A DNA stretch of 64,000 bases. Source: Pseudomonas sp. GR 6-02. GTDB taxonomy: Bacteria; Pseudomonadota; Gammaproteobacteria; Pseudomonadales; Pseudomonadaceae. Position 1 is the stretch's first letter, and each line of letters starts with the position of its first letter. Under the pieces are notes generated by a model that ran no database searches, was not told where the DNA came from, and saw only the letters and a program-made list of their open reading frames with translations. The position numbers and the translations under genes were made by a program. Below, piece after piece: positions 13,368 through 22,557 of this stretch. The stretch lies in contig NZ_CP011567.1 in the NCBI RefSeq assembly GCF_001655615.1, positions 5,986,001-6,050,000 on the forward strand. Direction: 5' to 3'.

Positions 13368-14183
13368 ATGCCCCTGATCACCCAGTTACTGACCGTGCTT
13401 CTATTCACTTGCCTGAGCTTCACCGCTCGCGGCGAGAAGCTGCGTATTGTCACCGAACCCTGGGCGCCTTACGTCTATGAAGAAGGTGGCAAGAACCTCG
13501 GGCTCGACTACGAAACCACGGCCATCGTCTTCAAACGCCTCGGGATTGACGTGGAATGGCAGTTCCTGCCGTGGAAGCGCTGCCTGTCGATGCTTGAGCA
13601 AGGCCAGGCGGACGGTGTGCTGGATATTTTCCACAGCGATGAACGCGAAGCGACCCTGCTCTACCCCAGCGAACCGCTCTCGCAAGTCGAATTCGTGATG
13701 TTCTACGCCAATGAACGGCCGTTCCCGTTTCGCACCCTGGACGACCTGAAAGGCCTGACCATCGGCACCTCGCCGGGCTACCTGTACAGCAAGGATTTCA
13801 GCGAATCGACGTTGTTTACCCGGGAACCGGCGCCTACCCATGAAGCCAACTTCGGCAAACTGGTGCGCGGGCGGATCGACCTGTTGATCACCGATCGCCG
13901 GGTCGGCCAGCACTTGCTCGATCAACTGGACATCCGCGACAAGATCACCGAGAACCCGACTGTCATCAGCCAGCAAAGCCAGTATCTGGCGGTGCGCCGC
14001 AATGCCGGGATGGATTTGTTGGTGCAGCGTTTCGGCGCCGAGCTCAAGCGCTTCAAGCGCGAACCGGCCTATGCCGAACTGAGCGCCCGCTATGGTGCCG
14101 GTCCGGCTAGCGAAGCCCGGGCCACCAACGCCACCGCAACCGGCGAAAAAACCGTTGAGCAGCAGGAAAGCGGCGCACAGTGA
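13368..14183 (+). CDS. Periplasmic amino-acid-type substrate-binding protein (SBP_bac_3)
   Basis: 271 residues. A short signal peptide (MPLITQLLTVLLFTCLSFTARG) is followed by a family 3 solute-binding domain: LRIVTEPWAPYVYEEGGKNLGLDYE, then WKRCLSMLEQGQADGVLDIF and GLTIGTSPGY. The last ~25 residues are a low-complexity Ala/Thr/Glu tail. No ABC permease or ATPase gene is adjacent, so it is an orphan receptor that may serve a distant transporter or act in sensing. Ligand unknown. Confidence 0.85.
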   Translation: MPLITQLLTVLLFTCLSFTARGEKLRIVTEPWAPYVYEEGGKNLGLDYETTAIVFKRLGIDVEWQFLPWKRCLSMLEQGQADGVLDIFHSDEREATLLYPSEPLSQVEFVMFYANERPFPFRTLDDLKGLTIGTSPGYLYSKDFSESTLFTREPAPTHEANFGKLVRGRIDLLITDRRVGQHLLDQLDIRDKITENPTVISQQSQYLAVRRNAGMDLLVQRFGAELKRFKREPAYAELSARYGAGPASEARATNATATGEKTVEQQESGAQ

Positions 14184-14192
14184 TTGCTCTGT

Positions 14193-14198
14193 TATACT
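14193..14198 (+). promoter_or_regulatory. Possible -10 box for rhlE
   Basis: GTTATACTCC just after the previous stop codon contains TATACT. No good -35 is visible. If used, it gives a GC-rich 5' leader of about 200 nt before rhlE; the 222-nt gap holds no ORF with a ribosome site. Confidence 0.35.
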
Positions 14199-14405
14199 CC
14201 GGCCTTCCCGCCAGGCTCACGCCCGGACGCTCGGACTTGTTCAAGGCATCTCGATCCCGCTACAGCGCAGCTTTTCAGCCCGCGCGAGCGCTCCAGACGA
14301 GCCTTCGAGGCCCAGCAGGACCGGACGGGATTGCGTCCTCTTAAACGCCATTCGCGCCAGGCAAGACTCCCATTGGGCCAAGCCCTAACTAAAACAGGAT
14401 TACTC

Positions 14406-16262
14406 ATGTCCTTTGCTTCCCTCGGTCTCTCCGAGGCTTTAGTCCGCGCCATCGAGGCAGCGGGCTATACCGAGCCTACTCCGGTGCAACAGCGGGCCAT
14501 TCCCGCCGTGTTGCAAGGTCGCGACCTGATGGTTGCGGCTCAGACAGGTACTGGTAAAACCGGTGGCTTCGCCCTTCCGATTCTGGAGCGGTTGTTTCCC
14601 AACGGTCACCCGGACAAATCCCAGCGTCACGGCCCGCGTCAACCACGCGTACTGGTCCTGACCCCAACCCGCGAACTCGCGGCTCAGGTGCACGAGAGCT
14701 TCAAGGTCTATGCCCGTGACCTGAAGTTCGTCAGCGCCTGCATCTTCGGTGGCGTCGGCATGAACCCGCAGGTTCAAGCCATGTCCCGTGGTGTCGACGT
14801 GCTGGTGGCCTGCCCAGGTCGCCTGCTCGACCTCGCCGGCCAAGGCAGTGTCGATTTGTCCCACGTGGAAATCCTGGTGCTGGACGAAGCCGACCGCATG
14901 CTCGACATGGGCTTTGTCCATGACGTGAAAAAGGTCCTCGCCCGGCTCCCGGCCAAACGGCAGAACCTGTTGTTCTCGGCGACGTTCTCCAAAGACATCA
15001 CCGACCTCGCCGGCAAGCTGCTGCACAACCCGGAACGCATCGAAGTCACGCCACCGAACACCACGGTCGAGCGGATCGAACAACGCGTATTCCGTCTGGC
15101 CGCCAGCCACAAGCGTTCGTTGCTGGCGCACCTGATTACTGCCGGCGCCTGGGAACAGGTGCTGGTATTCACTCGCACCAAGCACGGCGCCAACCGCCTG
15201 GCCGAGTACCTGGACAAACACGGCCTCACCGCCGTCGCGATCCACGGCAACAAGAGCCAGAACGCCCGCACCAAGGCCCTGGCCGACTTCAAGGCCGGTG
15301 AAGTGCGCATCCTGGTCGCCACCGACATCGCTGCTCGTGGCCTCGACATCGACCAGTTGCCTCATGTGGTCAACTTCGAACTACCAAACGTCGACGAAGA
15401 TTACGTGCACCGTATCGGTCGTACCGGCCGTGCCGGTCGTTCGGGCGAGGCGATCTCGCTGGTCGCTCCGGACGAAGAAAAACTGCTGAAAAGCATCGAG
15501 CGCATGACCAAGCAGAAAATCGCCGACGGCGACCTGATGGGCTTCGACTCCAGCGCTGTGGAAGCCGAGAAACCGGAAGTCCGCGAGCGTCCGGATGTGC
15601 GTAACCCACGCGCCCCACGTGGCCCACGCGGCGACGGCCCGAACGGCAGCGGTGGTGGTGGCGGTCGTAAAGACAAAGGCAAGGACAAGGGCGGCAAGGA
15701 AAAGCCTGCCGCTGGCCGTGGCGAGCGCCCGGCCCGTGAACACAAGCCACGCGAAGGCACTCCGGCCCGCGAGCAACAGCGCCCGGCCCCTCGCGCTGCC
15801 GCCGACCGTGCTCCGGACGAGTTCCTGGACGACGATATCGATAACTTCGGTAACCGCGTCGACTACGTGCCTCAAGCCAAACCGGCTCAGGGCCGTGGCC
15901 GCCGTCCGGGCGCACCGGCACAAGGCGCTGGCGCTCCGCGCGCCGGTCAGCCACAAGGTCGCCAGAACGGTCCGCGCAACAGCAGCGGCGCAACCACCGG
16001 CACCCCACCGGCCAAGCGCAGTGGCCCACGCAACGGCGCTCCACGTGACGGCCAGGCCCGTCGCGAAGAGTCCCGCAACCGCCGTCCGGCCCGTGACGAC
16101 CAGTCTCGTTCGGAACCGGCCGTGCAGAACCCGCGGAGCCCGGCACCGAAGATCATTCACAAGGAATCGAAAAGCGATCGCTTCCCGACCCCTGAGCAAC
16201 TGGATCAACTGCCAGGCCGTCCGCGCGGCGAAAAACCAGCATTGCTGACCCGCAACCGCTGA
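14406..16262 (+). CDS. rhlE: ATP-dependent DEAD-box RNA helicase RhlE with long basic tail
   Basis: 618 residues. The helicase core has motif I AQTGTGKT (~45-52), DEAD (~160-163), SAT (~190) and HRIGRTGR (~335), followed by a ~230-residue low-complexity tail rich in Arg, Gly, Pro and Lys. The tail is longer than in E. coli RhlE and is likely to bind RNA. Acts in RNA duplex remodelling, ribosome assembly or RNA decay. ATG 14406 begins the family's MSFASLGLS; the frame stays open upstream to 14184 but that part has no family similarity. Single-gene unit ended by a terminator. Confidence 0.95.
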   Translation: MSFASLGLSEALVRAIEAAGYTEPTPVQQRAIPAVLQGRDLMVAAQTGTGKTGGFALPILERLFPNGHPDKSQRHGPRQPRVLVLTPTRELAAQVHESFKVYARDLKFVSACIFGGVGMNPQVQAMSRGVDVLVACPGRLLDLAGQGSVDLSHVEILVLDEADRMLDMGFVHDVKKVLARLPAKRQNLLFSATFSKDITDLAGKLLHNPERIEVTPPNTTVERIEQRVFRLAASHKRSLLAHLITAGAWEQVLVFTRTKHGANRLAEYLDKHGLTAVAIHGNKSQNARTKALADFKAGEVRILVATDIAARGLDIDQLPHVVNFELPNVDEDYVHRIGRTGRAGRSGEAISLVAPDEEKLLKSIERMTKQKIADGDLMGFDSSAVEAEKPEVRERPDVRNPRAPRGPRGDGPNGSGGGGGRKDKGKDKGGKEKPAAGRGERPAREHKPREGTPAREQQRPAPRAAADRAPDEFLDDDIDNFGNRVDYVPQAKPAQGRGRRPGAPAQGAGAPRAGQPQGRQNGPRNSSGATTGTPPAKRSGPRNGAPRDGQARREESRNRRPARDDQSRSEPAVQNPRSPAPKIIHKESKSDRFPTPEQLDQLPGRPRGEKPALLTRNR

Positions 16263-16276
16263 GTTAGCACCGTTAT

Positions 16277-16311
16277 AAAAAATGCCCTGATCTTGCGATC
16301 GGGGCATTTTC
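16277..16311 (+). terminator. Terminator after rhlE
   Basis: AATGCCCTGATC and GATCGGGGCATT form a stem with a TTGC loop, A-run before and T-run after, starting 14 nt past the rhlE stop. Confidence 0.9.
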
Positions 16312-16351
16312 ATTTCAGTTGAGAACATCCCTGCAGATTTTCTCCGACCAT

Positions 16352-16389
16352 AAAAAACGCCCGCGATCGTGAGATCGGGGGCGTTTTTG
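16352..16389. terminator. Bidirectional terminator, mainly for the yceI unit
   Basis: AAAAACGCCCGCGATC, loop GTGA, GATCGGGGGCGTTTTT. It is 16 nt beyond the yceI stop codon on the minus strand and follows the rhlE terminator on the plus strand. Confidence 0.9.
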
Positions 16390-16404
16390 TGTCAGGTGCG
16401 AAGA

Positions 16405-16998
16405 TTATTTCGCTTTGACACCTTCAAACGTCACGTACAGATCGACCGCGTCGGACGCTGGGCCCAGGTCTTTCTGCTTGCCGAAATCGGAACGCTTGAT
16501 GCTGGTGGTGCCTTCGAAGCCGGCACGGTAGCCGCCCCATGGATCCTTGCCTTCACCCAGGAACGTGGCTTTGACCACGATTGGCTTGGTCACGCCCAGC
16601 AGGGTCAGGTTGCCGGTCACGTCGGCAGTGTCTTTGCCGGCGGCGTTTTTGCCGGTAGGTTTGACGCTGGTGGAGACGAACTTGGCGTCGGCGAATTTGC
16701 CCACGTTCAGGAAGTCACCGCTGGCGATGTGCTTGTCGCGTTCGGCGTGGTTGGTGAACACGCTGGCGGTGCGCACATTGAACTCGATCTTGCTGTCTTC
16801 AGGCTTGGCAGCGTCGAAGCTGAACTTGCCGTCGATATCCTTGAAGGTACCGATGATGTAGCTGTAGCCCAAGTGGCTGATCTTGAAGTCAACAAAGGCG
16901 TGCTGGCCTTCTTTGTCGACCACATAGTCGGCCGCCATCACGTTAGCCGACAGCAGAGCAGAACCGATTGCCAGAGCGGCGAGCGTCTTTTTCAACAT
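16405..16998 (-). CDS. YceI-family periplasmic protein
   Basis: 197 residues with a Sec signal peptide ending VMAADY and the YceI lipocalin-like beta barrel ([45 protein letters not shown]). YceI barrels bind long isoprenoid-type lipids, probably in the periplasm. ATG 16998 is the signal-peptide start; the upstream in-frame ATG at 17031 lies at the end of the cytochrome gene. It follows the cytochrome b561 gene by 32 nt, a widely conserved pairing that suggests joint work on a quinone-like ligand. Confidence 0.93.
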   Translation of the reverse strand: MLKKTLAALAIGSALLSANVMAADYVVDKEGQHAFVDFKISHLGYSYIIGTFKDIDGKFSFDAAKPEDSKIEFNVRTASVFTNHAERDKHIASGDFLNVGKFADAKFVSTSVKPTGKNAAGKDTADVTGNLTLLGVTKPIVVKATFLGEGKDPWGGYRAGFEGTTSIKRSDFGKQKDLGPASDAVDLYVTFEGVKAK

Positions 16999-17030
16999 GC
17001 TTTCTATTCCTTTGGAGTCGAGGTAGAACA

Positions 17031-17582
17031 TCAGGCTTTGCGCCCCAGCATTCGCGTCAGGGTCGCATCACGATCGATAAAGTGGTGCTTCAATGCAGCC
17101 AACGCATGGAAACCGGAAAAAATTACCAGCAGCCAGGCCAGGTACAAATGAATCACACCCGCGGTGTCTGCCTGGTCCGGTAGTCCGGAAACCAGTGCAG
17201 GAATTTCAAACAGGCCAAACACCGGAATCCCGACACCGTCTGCGGTGGAAATCAGGTAACCGGCGATCATCACAGCGAACAGACTGAGATAAAGGAACGA
17301 ATGGCCGAACTTGGCGCCAAGGCGGGTCATGCGGCTATAGCTTGGCAAGAGCGGCGGCGGTGGGCTGATGAAGCGCCACACTACCCGCAGCAACATCACG
17401 GCAAATAACACCAGACCAATGCTCTTGTGCAGATCCGGCGCGTCTTTACGCCAGGTGCTGTAGTAATCGAGACCGACCATCCACAACCCCAACGCAAACA
17501 GGCCGAAGACGGCCAACGCCACACCCCAGTGCATAAAGATGCTGACCCAACCGTAGCGGGAAGAAGAGTTACGTAGCTGCAT
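17031..17582 (-). CDS. Cytochrome b561
   Basis: 183 residues with four membrane helices and paired His ligands for two b haems: FMHWGVAL in helix 1, [11 protein letters not shown] in helix 2, and VIHLYLAW plus [11 protein letters not shown] in the later helices. Inner-membrane electron carrier, thought to pass electrons between quinones and periplasmic acceptors. Forms an operon with the downstream yceI gene. Starts at ATG 17582; the 280-nt gap to the YVTN gene contains its promoter region. Confidence 0.93.
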   Translation of the reverse strand: MQLRNSSSRYGWVSIFMHWGVALAVFGLFALGLWMVGLDYYSTWRKDAPDLHKSIGLVLFAVMLLRVVWRFISPPPPLLPSYSRMTRLGAKFGHSFLYLSLFAVMIAGYLISTADGVGIPVFGLFEIPALVSGLPDQADTAGVIHLYLAWLLVIFSGFHALAALKHHFIDRDATLTRMLGRKA

Positions 17583-17824
17583 TGCCCAAATCCTGTAAGA
17601 ACTGCGCCCAAGACTATCGAGTTATCTATCGATTTAAAGCGGAAAATTTCGCTCTGAAATATCGAGAAATACGATCAAGACCTTGGGGCCGGGAGGTTAA
17701 GAGAGTGTTAACCGAAGGAAAAAACCTTCACGCACCCTCCTTATATTCATTTATGAGCCGATACCACTCGTCAGAACTGTCACATTTAACAGTGGCTTTC
17801 ATTGCAGGTCATTGATGAACTTGA

Positions 17825-17844
17825 ACTTGGACGTCAGTCCAAGT
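17825..17844. promoter_or_regulatory. Perfect dyad upstream of the YVTN gene
   Basis: ACTTGGAC, spacer GTCA, GTCCAAGT: a perfect 8-bp inverted repeat ending 20 nt before the start codon. Could be an operator or an RNA hairpin next to the ribosome site. Confidence 0.5.
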
Positions 17845-17864
17845 GTCTGAACAGGAGTTCTACC

Positions 17865-18794
17865 ATGAGTCACAATTCGAGTTCATCCCCCGTGATAACA
17901 CGCAGTCAATCCAATTCAATACCCGTAGGGGAAGGACCGCGAGGGATGGCCATCAGCAACGATGGATCACGTGTATTTGTTTGCAATTACATGTCGGACA
18001 ATGTGTCCGTCATCGACACCCGGAACAAAAAGGTAATCCGCACCATCGCCGTGGAGCAGTATCCCCGAAGCATTGCCCTTGGCCATGAGGGGAAAAGAGC
18101 TTACGTGACCAACTACGGTTCAAGTTCGGTTTCGGTTATTGATACCGAAACATACGCGGTGGGTAACATCACGGTGGGTAGACACCCTTGGGGAGTCGTC
18201 GCGAGCCGGGACGGGAGGCATGTTTACGTCACCGTACGGCAGGATAAAGAGTGGCTGGCGATAATTGACGCTCGCACTTATGTGGTGAGCAGAGTCCGAG
18301 GGTTACCTTCACCGTCCATAAGTGTGGACATCAGCCAGGACGATTCGCGTCTCTATATTTCCAGTACCGATTCCCCTGGTCGCCCTTTTCAGGACGCGCT
18401 CACGGTCATCAGCAGCAAGACGTTCGAAGTCATCAACATCATCAAAACCGAAAAATATCCGTCAGCCGTTACTGTCAGTCCCGACGGTAGAAAAGTGTAT
18501 ATCGTGGGTCTGGACGCTCGAAGACTGACCGTGTTGGACACCCGGTCACTGACCACCCGGCATTTCGATTTTGTGGCTTGCGAAGGGGAAATAGTGTTTA
18601 GCAAAAAGAACGCTTACGCCGTTGATCACACCGAAAAAGAGGTCGTGGAAGTGAATACCGCCACCCATAAGATTGTTCGCAGGTTTCCCATCCCTGGGGC
18701 TATCGACCCGCATCATATGGTTCTTGATCATCATAACTGTGCCTATATCAGCGACTACCAAGGCGACGAAGTCCATATCGTCGATCTGCCTTAG
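17865..18794 (+). CDS. YVTN-type beta-propeller repeat protein
   Basis: 309 residues made of about seven repeats of the YVTN/YncE kind: GPRGMAISNDGSRVFVCNYMSDNVSVIDT, YPRSIALGHEGKRAYVTNYGSSSVSVIDT, HPWGVVASRDGRHVYVT and YPSAVTVSPDGRKVYIV. These fold as a beta propeller. There is no signal peptide, so unlike YncE it would remain in the cytosol unless exported another way. ATG 17865 follows ACAGGAGTTCTACC. The gene and its upstream region look AT-richer than the neighbours and use codons such as ATA and AGA more often, hinting at acquisition by transfer. No partner gene; role unknown. Confidence 0.85.
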   Translation: MSHNSSSSPVITRSQSNSIPVGEGPRGMAISNDGSRVFVCNYMSDNVSVIDTRNKKVIRTIAVEQYPRSIALGHEGKRAYVTNYGSSSVSVIDTETYAVGNITVGRHPWGVVASRDGRHVYVTVRQDKEWLAIIDARTYVVSRVRGLPSPSISVDISQDDSRLYISSTDSPGRPFQDALTVISSKTFEVINIIKTEKYPSAVTVSPDGRKVYIVGLDARRLTVLDTRSLTTRHFDFVACEGEIVFSKKNAYAVDHTEKEVVEVNTATHKIVRRFPIPGAIDPHHMVLDHHNCAYISDYQGDEVHIVDLP

Positions 18795-18835
18795 TACCAA
18801 AGCATCAGCCGACCTCTACGAGGGGGCAAAGACAT

Positions 18836-18870
18836 AAAAAAAGCGCGGCATCACTGCCGCGCTTTTTTTT
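18836..18870. terminator. Bidirectional terminator between YVTN gene and amine oxidase
   Basis: AAAAAAAGCGCGGC, loop ATCACT, GCCGCGCTTTTTTTT. It serves the convergent genes on either side; it ends 12 nt before the amine-oxidase stop. Confidence 0.95.
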
Positions 18871-18881
18871 GATCCCAAGAC

Positions 18882-20750
18882 TTACTGTGTCTTGGTTTCA
18901 GTCGCCACCGGGGCCTTCGCAGCGGTACTCACCACTGGTTTCTTCACTGGTTCAGCCTTTTTCGCCGTTGCCTTGGCCGGAGCCTTTTTGGCCTCGGTTT
19001 TGGCAGCAGGCTTTTTCACTGGCGCTTTGGCCGGTGCTTTCTTCACCGGCTCGGCTTGCGCCGGCACCACTGGCTTCGGTGCCTCAACCGGTGCAGGTGC
19101 CGGGGCCGGCGCAGCAACTGGCGCGGGTGCCGGAGCAACGGGGGCCACGGGTTCTGGCGCCTTGGCCGGAGCCTTGTCGGAGCCACCACCAAACATCCGC
19201 GAGAAGAAGCCAGGCTTGGTCTCTTCAGCTTTCGCTTCAACCTTCGCAGGTTCTGCCTTGTCGGCCGCTTTATCGGACGAACCACCGAACATGTTGCTGA
19301 AGAAATTGCCTTTCTTCGCCACTACCGCGCCTGCCGCCGCAGCGGTCGCTGCCGGCACAACTTTCGCCGGTTCAAACGATTTGCCCGCTGCCAGGTCTTC
19401 CAGCTGACTGGCTGCACGCTGACCGGTGCGCAAGGCGCCTTCCAGGGTGCCTGGGTACAAGGTGTCAGTGTGTTCGCCGGCAAAGGCTACACGTTGCAGC
19501 GGACGCTCCCACAGGCGCCAGTATTTGCTGATCTGCCCCGGACCGAAGGCCAGGTAAGCGCCGCCCATCGATGGGTCGGTGCTGTAGCGGCGGATTTCAT
19601 AACCGGTGAACGAACCGCGTGCCTGTGGATAAAAGGCGTGCAGACGAATCAGCACCTGATCGGCCATTTGCTTGTCGCCAAAGGCCTGCATCACCCGCGC
19701 GTTGTCGCCGGAAATGTTGATCACCACGTTGGCGCCGCCCTTCAAGGCCGGCTCGATCCACAACATGCCCAGACCGGCGTTGCTGTAGATCTCGCCAGAC
19801 ATGCGCGCCTTGCTTTCCCACACTGGCGTCTTGAACTTCAGCATGATCTGGTCACGCCAGCCGTAGTTGGTGCCCTTGATGGCGCCCATGTGCTGGGCGT
19901 CCAGCGCCGGAGTCATCTGGATCTTGCTCAGTGCGCGCAACGGCACGGCCAGCACGACGTAGTCCGCCTGATAGCCAACGCTGCCGACCTTGACACTCAC
20001 GCCATCCTTGTCCTGGGTAATGGACGAAACCGGGGAACTGGTCTTGATGGTTTTCAGTTGCTTGACGAAGGCCTGGGCCAACACCGGACTGCCGCCGGGC
20101 AGGCGCGAGGCGCGCAGATCACGGTCAGCAATGCCACGGTAGACGCGGCTTTGTTGGGCAAAATACAGCAGCGACAGGCGCGAAGGTTCGTCGTAACGGG
20201 TACGAATCTCCTGATTCACCAACTGACGCGCAGTGGCTGGCAGATTCAGGCGATCGAGCCAGTTGGCCACGTTGATCTGGTCCAGGGCGAACAGCGTGCT
20301 GTTGGCGGCCGGGTTTTGCGGGTCTTCGATCGAGCGCGCCAGGTCATCCAGGGTTTTTTCGTAGCGTTTCAGCGCGTCGCTGGTGGCCGGCTGTTTAGTC
20401 GCCAGATCGGCGGCGCTGAAGTATTCACCGTCGATCAGGTAACCCGGGGTCCGCACGAACTCGGGGGCTGGCGTGGTGCTCAGCTTGAACGTCGAGATGT
20501 ACTTGTTCAAAACCGGTTGGGTCTTGTCGTTGCCGATCCACTCGCTGGTAGCCATGCCGGAACGACCGCCCAGGGTCGGTTTGGCTTCCAGCAGGGTGAC
20601 CTGCCAGCCTTTGCTCTGCAGTTCGTACGCCGCGGTGAGGCCCGAAAGCCCGCCGCCGACCACGATCGCTGTTTTATCCTTGGCCAGCGCCGAAACGCTG
20701 AACAGTCCTAACATCACCAGCGCACAGGCGCGCAGCCAACCAGCAGACAT
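18882..20750 (-). CDS. Exported flavin amine oxidase with Lys/Ala/Pro-rich C-terminal tail
   Basis: 622 residues. A signal peptide (MSAGWLRACALVMLGLFSVSALA) precedes the FAD dinucleotide-binding motif VVGGGLSGL at 31-39, LLEAKPTLGGRSG, and the C-terminal FAD motif VAFAGEHTDTLYPGTLEGALRTGQRAA. This is the flavin monoamine oxidase/protoporphyrinogen oxidase-like family, so oxidation of an amine with release of H2O2 is likely. From about residue 455 a ~165-residue tail follows. It holds two near copies of FFS(N/R)MFGG(S/G)SDKA and a histone-H1-like KKAPAKAPVKKPAAK region. The tail is not part of the enzyme fold. It is divergent from bioA (222-nt gap). Confidence 0.88.
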   Translation of the reverse strand: MSAGWLRACALVMLGLFSVSALAKDKTAIVVGGGLSGLTAAYELQSKGWQVTLLEAKPTLGGRSGMATSEWIGNDKTQPVLNKYISTFKLSTTPAPEFVRTPGYLIDGEYFSAADLATKQPATSDALKRYEKTLDDLARSIEDPQNPAANSTLFALDQINVANWLDRLNLPATARQLVNQEIRTRYDEPSRLSLLYFAQQSRVYRGIADRDLRASRLPGGSPVLAQAFVKQLKTIKTSSPVSSITQDKDGVSVKVGSVGYQADYVVLAVPLRALSKIQMTPALDAQHMGAIKGTNYGWRDQIMLKFKTPVWESKARMSGEIYSNAGLGMLWIEPALKGGANVVINISGDNARVMQAFGDKQMADQVLIRLHAFYPQARGSFTGYEIRRYSTDPSMGGAYLAFGPGQISKYWRLWERPLQRVAFAGEHTDTLYPGTLEGALRTGQRAASQLEDLAAGKSFEPAKVVPAATAAAAGAVVAKKGNFFSNMFGGSSDKAADKAEPAKVEAKAEETKPGFFSRMFGGGSDKAPAKAPEPVAPVAPAPAPVAAPAPAPAPVEAPKPVVPAQAEPVKKAPAKAPVKKPAAKTEAKKAPAKATAKKAEPVKKPVVSTAAKAPVATETKTQ

Positions 20751-20935
20751 TCAGAGAACTCCGGAAATACACGAGGAAATAGCGGTTTTACGAGTCAGAC
20801 GACTCAAAGAGCCGCGAAGAATACGTCAGCCATCAAAACGCCGCCAGCGACGTCTATCGTCCTATACAAAGTAGCTCAATCGACACAATGGGTTGTCCCC
20901 GCGACGCGCATTGCATAGGCTTGCGCGATTGTTTA

Positions 20936-20953
20936 CCCGCCTACGTCACGGGT
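20936..20953 (+). promoter_or_regulatory. Short inverted repeat in the bioA leader
   Basis: ACCCG and CGGGT separated by 8 nt, about 20 nt before the bioA start. Weak candidate for an operator; nothing else stands out in the 222-nt gap. Confidence 0.25.
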
Positions 20954-20972
20954 AGCCTCGAGGAGACAGAAA

Positions 20973-22379
20973 ATGGGCCTGAATAAACAGTGGATGGAAC
21001 GCGATCTCGCCGTGTTATGGCATCCCTGCACCCAGATGAAAGACCACGAACAGCTGCCGCTGATCCCGATCAAGCGCGGTGAAGGCGTATGGCTGGAAGA
21101 CTTCGAAGGCAAACGCTACCTCGACGCCGTCAGCTCCTGGTGGGTCAATGTGTTCGGCCACGCCAACCCGCGGATCAACCAGCGCATCAAGGATCAGGTC
21201 GATCAGCTGGAACACGTGATCCTCGCCGGTTTCAGCCATCAGCCGGTGATCGAGCTGTCCGAGCGTCTGGTGAAGATGACGCCCGAAGGCCTGACCCGGT
21301 GTTTCTACGCCGATAACGGTTCATCGTGCATCGAAGTCGCGCTGAAAATGAGCTTTCACTACTGGCTCAACCGCGGCCAGCCGAACAAGAAACGCTTCGT
21401 CACCCTCACCAACGGCTACCACGGCGAGACCATGGCGGCGATGGCAGTGGGCGACGTGCCGCTGTTTACCGAAACCTACAAAGCCCTGCTGATGGACACC
21501 ATCAAGGTGCCGAGCCCCGATTGCTACCTGCGCCCCGAGGGCATGAGCTGGGAAGAACACTCACGCAACATGTTCGCCGCCATGGAGCAGACCCTGGCCG
21601 ACAACCACGATACCGTGGCCGCCGTGATTCTGGAGCCGCTGATTCAGGGCGCCGGCGGCATGCGCATGTATCACCCGGTGTACCTCAAGCTGCTGCGCGA
21701 CGCCTGTGATCGTTATGGCGTGCACCTGATCCACGATGAAATCGCCGTCGGCTTCGGTCGTACCGGCACGATGTTCGCCTGCGAACAGGCTGGTATCCGC
21801 CCGGACTTCCTCTGCCTGTCCAAGGCCCTGACTGGCGGTTACCTGCCGTTGGCGGCCTGCCTGACCACCGATGAGGTCTACAGCGCGTTCTACGACGACT
21901 ACCCGACCCTGCGCGCCTTCCTGCATTCCCACAGCTATACCGGCAATCCGCTGGCCTGCGCGGCGGCATTGGCGACGCTGGATATCTTCGAAGAAGACAA
22001 CGTCATCGAGAACAACAAGGCCCTGGCCCAGCGCATGGCCTCTTCCACCGCGCATCTGGTCGATCACCCGAACGTCTCTGAAGTGCGCCAGACCGGCATG
22101 GTGCTGGCGATCGAGATGGTCAAGGACAAGGCCAGCAAGACCGCTTACCCGTGGCAGGAACGTCGCGGTTTGACCGTGTTCCAGCATGCACTGCAACGAG
22201 GTGCTTTACTGAGGCCGTTGGGCAGCGTGGTGTATTTCCTGCCGCCTTACGTGATTACCCCGGAGCAGATCGATTTTCTGGCCGAAGTGGCCAGCGAAGG
22301 CATCGACATCGCCACCCGTGACAGCGTCAGCGTGGCGGTACCGAAGGACTTTCATCCGGGCTATCGCGATCCGGGCTAG
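20973..22379 (+). CDS. bioA: Adenosylmethionine-8-amino-7-oxononanoate aminotransferase
   Basis: PLP enzyme of biotin synthesis that uses SAM as amino donor to turn KAPA into DAPA. 468 residues: WHPCTQM at the start, the SSWWVNVFGHANPRIN segment, HDEIAVGFGRTGTMFACE with the PLP-binding Asp, and the Schiff-base Lys in LCLSKALTGGYLPLA. ATG 20973 follows CGAGGAGACAGAAA. It is not with bioBFHCD here, which is normal for Pseudomonas. rsmE follows after a REPIN. Confidence 0.97.
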   Translation: MGLNKQWMERDLAVLWHPCTQMKDHEQLPLIPIKRGEGVWLEDFEGKRYLDAVSSWWVNVFGHANPRINQRIKDQVDQLEHVILAGFSHQPVIELSERLVKMTPEGLTRCFYADNGSSCIEVALKMSFHYWLNRGQPNKKRFVTLTNGYHGETMAAMAVGDVPLFTETYKALLMDTIKVPSPDCYLRPEGMSWEEHSRNMFAAMEQTLADNHDTVAAVILEPLIQGAGGMRMYHPVYLKLLRDACDRYGVHLIHDEIAVGFGRTGTMFACEQAGIRPDFLCLSKALTGGYLPLAACLTTDEVYSAFYDDYPTLRAFLHSHSYTGNPLACAAALATLDIFEEDNVIENNKALAQRMASSTAHLVDHPNVSEVRQTGMVLAIEMVKDKASKTAYPWQERRGLTVFQHALQRGALLRPLGSVVYFLPPYVITPEQIDFLAEVASEGIDIATRDSVSVAVPKDFHPGYRDPG

Positions 22380-22397
22380 CTGCCACTGAGTAGTAAC

Positions 22398-22520
22398 CCT
22401 GTGGCGAGGGAGCTTGCTCCCGCTGGGCTGCGTAGCAGCCCCAAAAACCTGACACTGAGGAGTGTCAGGTAAACCTTGCGACCGCTTCGCGCTCGAACGG
22501 GAGCAAGCTCCCTCGCCACA
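22398..22520. repeat. REPIN, GTGGCGAGGG class (copy 2)
   Basis: CCTGTGGCGAGGGAGCTTGC on the left and GCAAGCTCCCTCGCCACA on the right, inverted. The centre carries the short dyad CTGACACT/AGTGTCAG. Lies between bioA and rsmE. Confidence 0.93.
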
Positions 22521-22557
22521 AAAGCAACTCGATCCGAACTTACCGTAGAGACCCAAG

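Noticed and set aside
18892..19407. Ala/Gly-rich 171-codon frame on the plus strand
   Set aside because: Mirror image of the Lys/Ala/Pro tail of the amine oxidase; low complexity on one strand gives low complexity on the other.
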